Positions 1-8,340 of a stretch of DNA of 64,000 nt are shown here, in pieces. Source of the DNA: JASBTN01 sp965228805 (GTDB lineage Bacteria > Pseudomonadota > Alphaproteobacteria > Rhodobacterales > Rhodobacteraceae); contig NZ_CBDDIE010000003.1 of assembly GCF_965228805.1 (NCBI RefSeq), positions 1,054,001 to 1,118,000 of the forward strand, in the 5' to 3' direction. Within the stretch, counting starts at the first letter, position 1. The number at the start of each line of letters is the position of its first letter. Below the pieces are notes generated by a model. The model did not search any database. It had not been told where the DNA came from and saw only the letters and a program-made list of their open reading frames with translations. The position numbers and the translations under genes are program-made.

Positions 1-286
1 ATGTGGCCTCAACAGTGTCTATTCCAGCCGTTTTCTCGAAGAACTTGCGAATGGACACTGCGTTCGTGGTGTCATCCGCACCCTGGTCGATCACCTTCAT
101 CCGGTCCTCCGGCGTCAAGGTCGCGGCGGACACCTGCACGCCTCCTGTGCCCCAGCCATAGGGCATCGGCATTTCGCGTGAGGCGAATGGCACCTGATAG
201 CCGGGGATCGCCAGGCCCTTCAGGATCGCCCGGCGGATCATGCGTTTGGTCTGTTCGTCCAGATAGGCGAAGTTGTAGTCGCTCAT
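1..286 (-). CDS. phnJ: Alpha-D-ribose 1-methylphosphonate 5-phosphate C-P lyase PhnJ (partial, N-terminal part)
   Basis: Only the first ~95 codons are inside the window; the gene runs off the left edge. The reading begins MSDYNFAYLDEQTKRMIRRA and continues through IPGYQVPFASREMPMPYGWG, which is the conserved PhnJ N-terminus. PhnJ is the radical-SAM enzyme that cleaves the carbon-phosphorus bond in the C-P lyase pathway; its Fe-S cysteines lie in the missing part. Its ATG overlaps the phnI TGA (ATGA), so it is translationally coupled as the fourth gene of phnG-H-I-J. Confidence 0.93.
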   Translation of the reverse strand, partial: MSDYNFAYLDEQTKRMIRRAILKGLAIPGYQVPFASREMPMPYGWGTGGVQVSAATLTPEDRMKVIDQGADDTTNAVSIRKFFEKTAGIDTVEAT

Positions 287-1365
287 TCCGCCGCCTCCTG
301 CATCGCGGTTGCCTCGGCACGCAGCTTGCGGATCAGCTCCAGTTCGGATTGGAAATCCACGTAATGCGGCAGCTTGATATGCTCCAGGAAGCCGGTGGCC
401 TGGATGTTGTCGGCATGGCTCAGCACGAATTCCTCGTCCTGCGCCGGGGCACCGGAGTCTTCCTCGCCCAACTCTTTCCACCGCAGCGCCCGGTCGACCA
501 GCGCCATGGAGATCGCCTTGCGCTCGCACTGGCCGAAGGTCAGGCCGTAGCCCCGGGTGAATTGTGGGGGTTCCGTCTTGGACCCGGTGAACTGGTTCAC
601 AGTCTCACATTCGGTCAGTTCGACCTCGCCGATTTCGATGGCGAAGCCCAGTTCGGGGATCTCCATCTCCACCGCGCAAGTACCGATGCGAAGCTCGCCG
701 ACAAAGGCGTGATTGCGTCCGTAGCCACGTTGGGTGGAATAGGCCATGCCCAGCACGAACCCCTCATCCCCACGGGTTAGAGACTGAAGTCGCAACGCGC
801 GCTCGGCGGGCAGCTCAAGCGGTTCGCGGGTCAGGTCGGGGGGCGTGTCGTCCGACCTGACCTCATCCTGGATCAAGCCTTCGCGGTTCAGGAACTCGAC
901 GATACGCGGCGTGGGTTCCGTGCGGGCTTCGCCTTCGGGCACCTCGGGCAGATCGCCCTCGGCCATCAGTTTGAAGTCCAGCAGACGATGCGTGTAGTCG
1001 AAGGTCGGGCCCAGCACCTGCCCGCCCGGCGCATCCTTGAAGGTCGCCGAGATGCGGCGGTCGCAGGCCATGTCCTCGGTCTCCACCGGCAGGCTGGCGC
1101 CCAAGCGCGGCAAAGTGGTGCGATAGGCGCGGATGATGAAGATCGCCTCGATCAGATCACCCCGCGCCTGTTTGATCGCCAGGGCGGCCAGATCGGGGTC
1201 ATAAAGCGAGCCCTCGGCCATCACCCGGTTCACGGCAAGCGTCAGTTGCTCTCGGATCTGGGCGACCGACAGTTCGGCGACAGAGGTATCACCCCGCCTT
1301 TCTTCGGCCAGCCAGGCATGCGCATTGTCGATGGCGCGTTCGCCACCTTTCACGGCCACATACAT
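283..1365 (-). CDS. phnI: C-P lyase core subunit PhnI
   Basis: A 360-residue protein, close to the ~354 residues of E. coli PhnI, with the family N-terminus MYVAVKGGERAIDNAHAWLA. PhnI is part of the PhnGHIJ core complex; with PhnG, H and L it catalyses ATP-dependent ribosylation of phosphonates (nucleosidase-type activity), forming ribose-1-phosphonate 5-triphosphate in the cytoplasm. Its ATG overlaps the phnH TGA by one base (TGATG), and its own stop overlaps the phnJ start, giving tight translational coupling. Confidence 0.96.
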   Translation of the reverse strand: MYVAVKGGERAIDNAHAWLAEERRGDTSVAELSVAQIREQLTLAVNRVMAEGSLYDPDLAALAIKQARGDLIEAIFIIRAYRTTLPRLGASLPVETEDMACDRRISATFKDAPGGQVLGPTFDYTHRLLDFKLMAEGDLPEVPEGEARTEPTPRIVEFLNREGLIQDEVRSDDTPPDLTREPLELPAERALRLQSLTRGDEGFVLGMAYSTQRGYGRNHAFVGELRIGTCAVEMEIPELGFAIEIGEVELTECETVNQFTGSKTEPPQFTRGYGLTFGQCERKAISMALVDRALRWKELGEEDSGAPAQDEEFVLSHADNIQATGFLEHIKLPHYVDFQSELELIRKLRAEATAMQEAAE

Positions 1366-1928
1366 CAGGTCACCTTCGTGCTACGCGGCAGGCCGGCCAG
1401 GCGGTCGCCGCAGGTGAAGAACATGTCCAGACCCTGGGGAAACAGGGCATGGTTCTGAACAAAGAAGGGGGAATTCGGCAGGGATAGAGCCACTTTTTCA
1501 CGAATTCCTGGCCCGCTGAGTGTCGCGCCCACCGCCTCCAGCCGATCCGTCTCGACAATCAGCGTGGTCGAGCGATCCGGGTATTCCGCCGTGCCGATCG
1601 GGTAATCCGTCTGCGGCGCCAGGGCCTCCCAGCTTCCGATGGCAAACATGGCCTCGGCACGCGCCGCAAAGGGCGCACCGGTCTGGAAGGTAATCCAGTC
1701 GCGCACGGCCTGCGTGTCGTGGCTGTCGGCCAGATATACCGGCGTGTCTGGGTCGCAGAGCGTCAGCACCAGGGCCCCCGCCGCCACGGATAGCGGCGCA
1801 GGGGGCATGGCGCCAGAAACAGTCTCTATTTCACCCGGACGTGCCATGGCGCGCATTGCGGCACGGAACGCGTGGGCGGCGTCCACGGCGGCGTTGGCGA
1901 AGCCACCTTCAAGGGAAATGGTGTCCAT
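1365..1928 (-). CDS. phnH: C-P lyase subunit PhnH
   Basis: 187 residues, within a few residues of E. coli PhnH (194). The stretch FRAAMRAMARPGEIETVSG near the N-terminus is typical of the family. PhnH is a dimeric member of the PhnGHIJ core complex needed for phosphonate activation; its exact chemistry is unclear in the family. The start overlaps the phnG stop (TGATG). The codons for IETV (ATA GAG ACT GTT) are unusually AT-rich for this gene and form one copy of the recurrent 12-mer reported under findings. Confidence 0.95.
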   Translation of the reverse strand: MDTISLEGGFANAAVDAAHAFRAAMRAMARPGEIETVSGAMPPAPLSVAAGALVLTLCDPDTPVYLADSHDTQAVRDWITFQTGAPFAARAEAMFAIGSWEALAPQTDYPIGTAEYPDRSTTLIVETDRLEAVGATLSGPGIREKVALSLPNSPFFVQNHALFPQGLDMFFTCGDRLAGLPRSTKVT

Positions 1929-2368
1929 CAGTCCTCTCCCCGTACCATGGTGAAGAAATCAACCTTGGTGGCCGCGGCCTTGGCTGCACGGGTGCGTTTC
2001 GCCTCGGCCATCGCGACCTCCAGCGGCACCAGGACTGCCGCGCGCAGGGTCATTGCCGCATCCGTCTGCATCAGCGCGTCGATCAGTGCCGCAATGCGCG
2101 CCTTGTCCTTGTCGCGCCCCTGCACATAAGCGTGACCCACCGCACCATCCGCCAGTTTCAGCGAACAGCGGGTCACGGTCATTTCGCCCAGGTTGAAGGG
2201 CGCGCCGGTGCCGCCCATGCGGCCGCGCAGCATCACGCCGCCCACCTCGGGCGCGCGCAGGGTGGTATGATCCGGGGCAAGGCCGGTGGCTGCCCACAGC
2301 GCCTTGAGCTGCTCGGCGGGCGCCTTGGCCAGCAAGCTCATCCAGGCTTGTCGTGTCGATTGGTCCAT
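1928..2368 (-). CDS. phnG: C-P lyase subunit PhnG
   Basis: 146 residues, matching the usual ~150-residue PhnG. It starts MDQSTRQAWMSLLAKAPAEQ, the family's typical helical N-terminus, and contains GGTGAPFNLGEMTVTRC, the conserved central motif. It is the first gene of the leftward phnGHIJ operon and forms the core of the C-P lyase complex with PhnH, I and J. The promoter should lie in the 93-bp gap shared with divergent phnF, which holds an inverted repeat suitable for PhnF binding. Confidence 0.95.
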   Translation of the reverse strand: MDQSTRQAWMSLLAKAPAEQLKALWAATGLAPDHTTLRAPEVGGVMLRGRMGGTGAPFNLGEMTVTRCSLKLADGAVGHAYVQGRDKDKARIAALIDALMQTDAAMTLRAAVLVPLEVAMAEAKRTRAAKAAATKVDFFTMVRGED

Positions 2369-2387
2369 CTGGACAACTTTCCGATTA

Positions 2388-2403
2388 GTCTATACAACTA
2401 GAC
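2388..2403. promoter_or_regulatory. Putative PhnF operator between phnG and phnF
   Basis: GTCTA-TACAAC-TAGAC is an inverted repeat with 5-bp arms; the outer bases (TTA left, AAA right) extend the symmetry with one mismatch. It sits in the intergenic gap between divergent phnG and phnF. GntR/HutC regulators, PhnF included, usually bind short AT-rich repeats of the GTnTAnAC kind. That PhnF binds here and represses both directions is inferred. Confidence 0.55.
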
Positions 2404-2461
2404 AAATCATAGGGCCGCGATGGTGGCCGAGTCCAGAAGAACCGTGTGAAAGTTTGATGAC

Positions 2462-3172
2462 ATGCCCCGAACACCCGTTTGGAAATCCATCGCCCGGGCC
2501 CTGAGCGGCGACATCGCCGAGGGGCGCTATGCCCCGGGCGACAAGCTGCCGACCGAGGCGGAGCTTTCGTCGCGTTTCGGCGTGAATAGACACACATTAC
2601 GACGCGCGATCGCCGATATGGCCGAGCGCGGGCTGGTGCAGTCGCGGCGCGGATCGGGCGTGTTTGTCCTGGCCGAACCCACCGAGTATCCCATTGGCCG
2701 CCGGGTGCGTTTTCACCAGAACCTGACCGCCGCCGGCCGCCTGCCCGCCAAGCGCATCCTGACGCTGGAAACCCGCGCCTCGGATACACGCGAGGCCAAG
2801 GCGCTGGGGTTGCCCCCGGGTGACCTCGTGCATTGCTATGACGGGCTGTCGCTGGCCGACAATGTGCCCGTGGCGCTGTTCCGCTCGGTCTTTCCCGCAG
2901 CTCCCTTTCCCAACCTCCTGCGGGACCTGGAGGAGACGCGGTCAGTTACCAAGGCGCTCGAAATGGGCGGGGTTAGAGACTATACACGTGCCCACACCCG
3001 CCTGACCGCGAAACGCGCAACCGGGCCGCAGGCGGTCCAGCTGAACATTCACGAGGGCGACCCGATCCTGCGCACGGTCGGGGTGAACGTGGATCCGGGA
3101 GGCCGCGCGGTGGAGTACGGGCGTACCTGGTTCGTGGGCGACCGCATGACCCTGGTGGTCGATGACCGCTGA
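2462..3172 (+). CDS. phnF: Phosphonate metabolism GntR/HutC-family repressor PhnF
   Basis: 236 residues. Residues ~8-75 form a winged helix (LSRFGVNRHTLRRAIADM is the recognition region) and the remainder is a UTRA effector domain. It sits divergent to phnG and upstream of phnM, the classic PhnF position. It probably represses the flanking phn genes until phosphate is scarce or a phosphonate is present. The ATG at 2462 was chosen because the protein then begins MPRTPVWKSIARALSGDIAEG, as expected for the family. The GVRDYT segment uses a rare AGA codon. Confidence 0.92.
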   Translation: MPRTPVWKSIARALSGDIAEGRYAPGDKLPTEAELSSRFGVNRHTLRRAIADMAERGLVQSRRGSGVFVLAEPTEYPIGRRVRFHQNLTAAGRLPAKRILTLETRASDTREAKALGLPPGDLVHCYDGLSLADNVPVALFRSVFPAAPFPNLLRDLEETRSVTKALEMGGVRDYTRAHTRLTAKRATGPQAVQLNIHEGDPILRTVGVNVDPGGRAVEYGRTWFVGDRMTLVVDDR

Positions 3173-3210
3173 TCTGTCACAAACGCGATACAGATCGGGC
3201 GTAGAAGACC

Positions 3211-3228
3211 TGCCAACGCAACTTGGCA
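3211..3228. repeat. Perfect inverted repeat upstream of phnM
   Basis: TGCCAA-CGCAAC-TTGGCA has perfect 6-bp arms and a 6-bp spacer, 11 bp upstream of the phnM ATG and 39 bp after the phnF stop. No T-run follows, so it is more likely an operator or mRNA hairpin affecting phnM translation than a terminator. Its arms do not match the GTCTA repeat upstream of phnF. Confidence 0.45.
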
Positions 3229-3238
3229 GAGCAGTCCC

Positions 3239-4423
3239 ATGCCCCAGAAGCTTCCCCCGCTGCGCCTGACGGGCGCGACGATCCTGCGTGAAGGCAGGAT
3301 GCAGGACCGATCCGTGGTGATCGAGGATGGACGCATCACCAAGGGTCCGCGCCCGGCGGTGGACCTGTCCGGCTTCTGGATCCTGCCCGGCATCATCGAC
3401 CTTCACGGCGATGCTTTTGAACGGCACATCGCCCCGCGCCCCTCGGCCCCCTTCCCGATTGCCAGCGGCCTGGCCAGTGTCGACCGTGATGCGGCGGCAA
3501 ATGGGGTCACGACCGCCTGGCTCGCGCAGAGCTGGTCCTGGGAGGGCGGCAAGCGCAGCCCGGATTATGCCGAAGAGTTGCTGCAGGATCTCGACATCTA
3601 CCGCAAACGCGCGCTGACCGATCTGCGCGTGCAGCTGCGGGTGGAGACGCACATGGTCGACAGCGGCGACCGGCTGCTGGCCGCCGTGCGCCGCCATGGG
3701 ATCGACTATGTCGTCTTCAACAACCATTTGGACGAGGCAGTGAATGCCTGGGACGTCAAACCCAACGTGATTGCCACCTGGGCCGCGCAGCACCGAGTCA
3801 GCCCCGAGGAGCTGATGGCGAAGGTCACACACGCCAAGGAGCGTGGCGGCGAAGTGCCCCGGTTCCTGTGCCGCCTGGCCGAGGCCTTCGATGGATTGGG
3901 TGTGACCTATGGCAGTCATGACGACGAAACCGCCGAGACGCGCGAGTGGTTTTCCACCATCGGCGCGAAGATCTGCGAGTTCCCCACCGCCCGCGCCCCG
4001 GCCGCCGTCGCCCGCGCCATCGGCGACCCGGTGCTGATGGGGGCGCCGAACGTGGTGCGCGGCGGCTCGCAAAGCGGCAATATCGCCGCGGTGGACCTGA
4101 TTCGCGATGGGCTGTGCCATGCCCTGGTCAGCGATTATCACTACCCATCCCTGGCGCAGGCGGCCTTCCGTCTGGTCGATGATGGTGTTCTGGACCTGCC
4201 CCGCGCCTGGGCGATGATCTCGACCAAACCGGCCGAGATCAAACGCCTACCGGACCGTGGCCGGATCGAATACGGCCGCCGCGCCGATCTGGTCGTTGTC
4301 AACAAGGATACCCGCGCGATAGAGGCCACCATTGCAGGCGGCAAGCTGACCCACCTCTGCGGCCTCGCAGCCCGCCGCTTCATGGATGCGATCAACGGTG
4401 GCATGCAGTTGGCGGCGGAGTAG
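3239..4423 (+). CDS. phnM: Alpha-D-ribose 1-methylphosphonate 5-triphosphate diphosphatase PhnM
   Basis: 394 residues of the amidohydrolase superfamily. The metal-binding stretch is DLHGDAFERHIAPRP (~residues 61-75), a PhnM hallmark; later motifs include YGSHDDET and VSDYHYPS. PhnM removes pyrophosphate from ribose-1-phosphonate 5-triphosphate to give the PhnJ substrate. It follows phnF on the plus strand and its stop lies 2 bp from the convergent mscS stop, so phnM ends this phn unit. Confidence 0.95.
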   Translation: MPQKLPPLRLTGATILREGRMQDRSVVIEDGRITKGPRPAVDLSGFWILPGIIDLHGDAFERHIAPRPSAPFPIASGLASVDRDAAANGVTTAWLAQSWSWEGGKRSPDYAEELLQDLDIYRKRALTDLRVQLRVETHMVDSGDRLLAAVRRHGIDYVVFNNHLDEAVNAWDVKPNVIATWAAQHRVSPEELMAKVTHAKERGGEVPRFLCRLAEAFDGLGVTYGSHDDETAETREWFSTIGAKICEFPTARAPAAVARAIGDPVLMGAPNVVRGGSQSGNIAAVDLIRDGLCHALVSDYHYPSLAQAAFRLVDDGVLDLPRAWAMISTKPAEIKRLPDRGRIEYGRRADLVVVNKDTRAIEATIAGGKLTHLCGLAARRFMDAINGGMQLAAE

Positions 4424-4425
4424 GC

Positions 4426-5796
4426 TCAGTCCTTCGCAGCCTCCCCCGCGGGATCGACATCCTCCAACATGCGCAACTCGCGCTGCGGGAAGGGGATCGA
4501 AATGCCGTTTTCCTGGAACGCGTCCCACAGGGCCAGGTAGACATTGCCGCGAATATTGGTGAGCCCCCCGGTGGGATCGTCGATCCAGAAGCGCAGGATG
4601 TAGTCCACGCTGCTGTCGCCGAAACCGACGATATGACAGACCGGCGGGCGGAAGCTCAGCACCCGGTCCACGGACGAGGCCGCGCCGATGGCAATCTTGC
4701 GCACCAGATGTGGGTCATCGTGATAGGCGGTGCCAAAGAAGATATCGAGCCGCACAAAGGCGTTGGTATGCGACCAGTTCACCACCTGCCCGGTGATCAG
4801 ATCCTCGTTCGGGATCAGGTATTCGCGCCCGTCCCGCGTGACCACCGAGACATAGCGCGCACCCAGCGACTGGATCCAGCCGAAGGTCTCGCCCAGGGAA
4901 ATCACGTCCCCCGGCTTGATCGACTTGTCCAAGAGGATGATGACACCGGACACCAGATTCGACACCACCTTTTGCAGACCGAAACCCAAGCCCACGCCGA
5001 TGGCACCGGACAGCACAGCCAGCCCGGTCAGATCCGCGCCGATCGCCTTCAGCCCGATGAAAAAGGCCGCACCATACAGAAGCACCTGTGCGAACTTGAT
5101 CACCAGCACCTGCATCGAGGGCGAGATATCCTCGTTCTTTTCGATCCGATGCGAGGTAGTGCGCGAGATAAAGCGCGCACCGGTGAACAGGATCGCAGTG
5201 ATCACCAGGGCTCGCACAACATCCAGGGTTGAGACGCGCATGTCCCCAACCTCAAGGGCAAGGTTGTCCATCACCTGCCCGACCGCCTCGGTCAGGCCGA
5301 GGTAGTAGAGCGTGACATAGATCCACAGACCCCACATGATCAGGCGGCGCAGGAACTTGTTCTGCACGAACCAGGCCGCCACGCCCACCAGCAGCCAGGC
5401 GGTGGCCAAGGTGGCCGCCAGGCCGATCAGGTAGGAGCGCGAGGGCCAGGTGACCTCACGCATCACTGCAACGGTCACCCAGGCCACGGCTACGAACAGG
5501 ATCAGAGGCACCCGTTTTCGGATGTGGATCGCCAGGCGCAGACGCCATTTCGGCCAGCCCTCACGCGCACGCAGCCAGGCCTCGATCCGCGGTCGCAGAT
5601 ACCAATTGCCGACGAAGGCCACGCCGACAAGGACCAAGATGATCCCCAGCTGATAAAGCCGCCAGGGCAACAACAGGGTCTGTCCGAAGGCAATCAGATC
5701 GAACAACAACCCCTCGACCTGCTCGCGCAGGGTGGCAACCGTTTCTATCGGGTCGACCGGTTCACCTGTTTCGACCGGGGGGGCGTCCTGCTCCAT
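4426..5796 (-). CDS. MscS-family mechanosensitive ion channel
   Basis: About 456 residues with several transmembrane helices followed by the MscS pore and beta domain (AIGVGLGFGLQKVVSNLVSG; DKSIKPGDVISLGETFGW; SVVTRDGREYLIPNEDLI). Such channels release solutes on hypo-osmotic shock. The start at 5796 is preceded by an AGGAGAG ribosome-binding site; a longer open frame up to 5862 lacks one. The early codons for PIETVAT contain a variant (ATAGAAACGGTT) of the recurrent 12-mer described under findings. Confidence 0.92.
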   Translation of the reverse strand: MEQDAPPVETGEPVDPIETVATLREQVEGLLFDLIAFGQTLLLPWRLYQLGIILVLVGVAFVGNWYLRPRIEAWLRAREGWPKWRLRLAIHIRKRVPLILFVAVAWVTVAVMREVTWPSRSYLIGLAATLATAWLLVGVAAWFVQNKFLRRLIMWGLWIYVTLYYLGLTEAVGQVMDNLALEVGDMRVSTLDVVRALVITAILFTGARFISRTTSHRIEKNEDISPSMQVLVIKFAQVLLYGAAFFIGLKAIGADLTGLAVLSGAIGVGLGFGLQKVVSNLVSGVIILLDKSIKPGDVISLGETFGWIQSLGARYVSVVTRDGREYLIPNEDLITGQVVNWSHTNAFVRLDIFFGTAYHDDPHLVRKIAIGAASSVDRVLSFRPPVCHIVGFGDSSVDYILRFWIDDPTGGLTNIRGNVYLALWDAFQENGISIPFPQRELRMLEDVDPAGEAAKD

Positions 5797-5882
5797 GTGC
5801 TCTCCTCTTCGGTGCATGATGCACGGGGCACACTTGGGCGTCCACCCTTGCGAGGAAGGCATGAAAGGAGTATCTGACCATC

Positions 5883-5969
5883 ATGACTCGGATTATCGAC
5901 ATGGACGACCGCGCGCGCCTGCCTTGGCGCTTTCACGGCGCGACGCTGACGATCCTCGCCCTGCTATGA
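5883..5969 (+). CDS. Possible leucine-rich leader peptide before leuC
   Basis: A 28-codon frame starts MTRIIDMDDRARLPWRF and ends LTILALL then TGA, with four leucine codons in the last seven, including a rare CTA. It lies 68 bp before leuC. Between the two are GCGGG-GCCTT-CCCGC (just after the stop) and ACGG-GAGCACT-CCGT, the latter covering the leuC ribosome-binding site. That layout suits attenuation by leucyl-tRNA supply. Chance cannot be excluded because no long U-tract terminator is seen and start support is weak. Confidence 0.4.
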   Translation: MTRIIDMDDRARLPWRFHGATLTILALL

Positions 5970-6037
5970 GCGGCGCGGGGCCTTCCCGCATTTCCGAGAC
6001 CACGACATTCCACAGCCAAACTACGGGAGCACTCCGT

Positions 6038-7444
6038 ATGTCTGCCAAGACACTATACGACAAGATCTGGGACGCCCATGTCGCCCACGAAGCCGAAGAC
6101 GGCACCTGCCTGCTGTATATCGACCGCCACCTGGTTCACGAAGTGACCAGCCCCCAGGCCTTCGAAGGCCTGCGCATGGCGGGCCGCAAGGTGCACGCAC
6201 CGGACAAGACCATCGCCGTGCCGGACCACAACGTGCCGACCACCGAAGGCCGCGAAGACCCCGCCCAGATGACCGAAGAAAGCCGCATCCAGGTGGAAGC
6301 GCTGGACAAGAACGCCAAGGAATTCGGCGTGCATTATTACCCGGTGTCGGACATCCGCCAGGGCATCGTGCATATCGTCGGGCCTGAGAATGGCTGGACC
6401 CTGCCCGGCATGACCGTGGTCTGCGGTGACAGCCACACCGCCACCCACGGCGCCTTCGGCGCGCTGGCCCACGGCATCGGCACCTCGGAAGTCGAACACG
6501 TTCTGGCCACCCAGACGCTGATCCAGCAGAAGTCGAAGAACATGAAGGTGGAAATCACCGGCAAGCTGAAGCCGGGCGTGACCGCCAAGGACATCACCCT
6601 GGCCGTGATCGGTGAAACCGGCACCGGCGGCGGCACTGGTTACGTTATCGAATACTGCGGCGAAGCGATCCGCGATCTGTCGATGGAAGGCCGCATGACC
6701 GTCTGCAACATGGCGATCGAAGGCGGCGCGCGCGCCGGCCTGATCGCGCCGGACCAGACCACCTACGACTATGTCAAAGGCCGCCCCCACGCCCCGAAAG
6801 GTGCCCAATGGGAGGCCGCTCTGGACTGGTGGAAAACCCTCTTCACCGACGAAGGCGCGCATTTCGACAAAGTCGTCACCCTGCGCGGCGAAGACATTGA
6901 ACCGGTCGTCACCTGGGGCACCTCGCCTGAGGACGTGTTGCCGATCACCGGCGTCGTGCCCTCGCCCGAGGACTTCGAAGGCGGCAAGGTCGAAGCGGCC
7001 CGCCGTTCGATCGAATACATGGGCCTGACCCCTGGTCAGAAACTGTCGGATATCGAGATCGACACCGTCTTCATTGGCTCCTGCACCAACGGTCGCATCG
7101 AAGACATGCGCGCCGTGGCCGAGGTCGTGAAAGGCAAGAAGATCAAGGATGGCATCCGCGCCATGATCGTGCCGGGCTCCGGCCTGGTGCGCGCCCAGGC
7201 GGAAGAAGAAGGCCTGGCCGACATCTTCAAGGAGGCCGGTTTCGAATGGCGCCTGGCGGGGTGCTCCATGTGCCTGGCGATGAACCCCGACCAGCTGTCC
7301 GAGAACGAGCGCTGCGCCTCCACCTCGAACCGCAACTTCGAGGGGCGCCAGGGCTACAAGGGCCGCACCCATCTGGTGAGCCCGGCCATGGCGGCCGCTG
7401 CCGCGCTGACCGGTCGCCTGACCGACGTCCGTGACCTGATCTGA
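6038..7444 (+). CDS. leuC: 3-isopropylmalate dehydratase large subunit LeuC
   Basis: 468 residues (E. coli LeuC 466). Cluster motifs IGSCTNGRIEDMR and LAGCSMCLAMNPDQ supply the three [4Fe-4S] cysteines, and VPDHNVPT is the family substrate loop. With LeuD it isomerises 2-isopropylmalate to 3-isopropylmalate in leucine synthesis. The ATG at 6038 starts MSAKTLYDKIWDAH, the standard LeuC N-terminus, after a CGGGAG ribosome-binding site. The open frame extends upstream, but that part is not LeuC-like. leuD follows 12 bp later. Confidence 0.97.
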   Translation: MSAKTLYDKIWDAHVAHEAEDGTCLLYIDRHLVHEVTSPQAFEGLRMAGRKVHAPDKTIAVPDHNVPTTEGREDPAQMTEESRIQVEALDKNAKEFGVHYYPVSDIRQGIVHIVGPENGWTLPGMTVVCGDSHTATHGAFGALAHGIGTSEVEHVLATQTLIQQKSKNMKVEITGKLKPGVTAKDITLAVIGETGTGGGTGYVIEYCGEAIRDLSMEGRMTVCNMAIEGGARAGLIAPDQTTYDYVKGRPHAPKGAQWEAALDWWKTLFTDEGAHFDKVVTLRGEDIEPVVTWGTSPEDVLPITGVVPSPEDFEGGKVEAARRSIEYMGLTPGQKLSDIEIDTVFIGSCTNGRIEDMRAVAEVVKGKKIKDGIRAMIVPGSGLVRAQAEEEGLADIFKEAGFEWRLAGCSMCLAMNPDQLSENERCASTSNRNFEGRQGYKGRTHLVSPAMAAAAALTGRLTDVRDLI

Positions 7445-7456
7445 GGAGTCGAAACA

Positions 7457-8062
7457 ATGGAAAAGTTCGAAAAACTGCACGGTATCGCGGCGCCCATGCC
7501 GCTGGTGAACATCGACACCGACATGATCATCCCCAAGGTGTTCCTGAAGTCGATCCAACGCACCGGCTTCGGCGCGAACCTGTTCGATGAAATGCGCTTC
7601 AACCGCGACGGCACCGAAATCCCCGATTTCGTGCTGAACAAGCCGCAATACCGCAAGGCCGAGATCCTGGTCGCCGGTGACAACTTTGGCTGTGGTTCCT
7701 CGCGCGAACACGCCCCTTGGGCGATTGCCGATTTCGGCATCAAGTGCATCATCTCAACCTCGTTTGCCGACATCTTCTTCAACAACAGCTTCAAGAACGG
7801 CATCCTGCCGATCGTGCTGCCGCAAGAACAGGTCGACATCCTCATGGCCGACGCTGAAAAGGGCGAAAACGCCCGCATGACCGTCGACTTGGAAGCGCAG
7901 GAGATCACCACCTCGGACGGTCAGGTGATCCCGTTTGACGTCGATGCGTTCAAGAAGCACTGCCTGCTGAACGGGCTGGATGACATCGGGCTGACGATGG
8001 AAAAGAAAACCTCGATCGACGCGTTTGAGGAACAGGCCGCGCAGGCCCGCCCCTGGGTGTAA
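7457..8062 (+). CDS. leuD: 3-isopropylmalate dehydratase small subunit LeuD
   Basis: 201 residues, the normal LeuD length. It has the swivelling aconitase C-domain with motifs VNIDTDMIIPK, GDNFGCGSSREHAPWA and FADIFFNNSFKNGILP. It forms the heterodimer with LeuC. A GAGGAG ribosome-binding site precedes the ATG. A strong terminator hairpin follows at 8108-8134, so the leuCD message probably ends there. Confidence 0.97.
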   Translation: MEKFEKLHGIAAPMPLVNIDTDMIIPKVFLKSIQRTGFGANLFDEMRFNRDGTEIPDFVLNKPQYRKAEILVAGDNFGCGSSREHAPWAIADFGIKCIISTSFADIFFNNSFKNGILPIVLPQEQVDILMADAEKGENARMTVDLEAQEITTSDGQVIPFDVDAFKKHCLLNGLDDIGLTMEKKTSIDAFEEQAAQARPWV

Positions 8063-8107
8063 TCGCCCGGCGCCTTGTGCCCGAAAAGGGCGCAGACACA
8101 AGATGAT

Positions 8108-8134
8108 GGGCCGTCCCACGGGGCGGCCCTTTTT
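8108..8134 (+). terminator. Rho-independent terminator after leuD
   Basis: GGGCCGTCC-CACG-GGGCGGCCC (9-bp stem with one G-U) is followed directly by TTTTT. It lies 45 bp past the leuD stop. Confidence 0.85.
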
Positions 8135-8340
8135 CCGTCCGGCCATTGATGCAGGAAAGCACCAGTTCGGCCACGTTCCCGCCCAAATAGTTTCCGAAGC
8201 TTTAACAAGAGCTTGTGGTGAGTGGTGAATGTGGGCAAGAATGTGGCAAAGATGAGGCAGGCCGTCACAATTGGCGGCATCAACACGGAACAAGGGCTCG
8301 GCATCGCATCGCGCCCGTCCAGGTTGAGGAAAGTAGAGCA

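Noticed and set aside
6053..7711. A 552-codon frame antisense to leuC/leuD
   Set aside because: Antisense shadow of highly conserved leuC and leuD.
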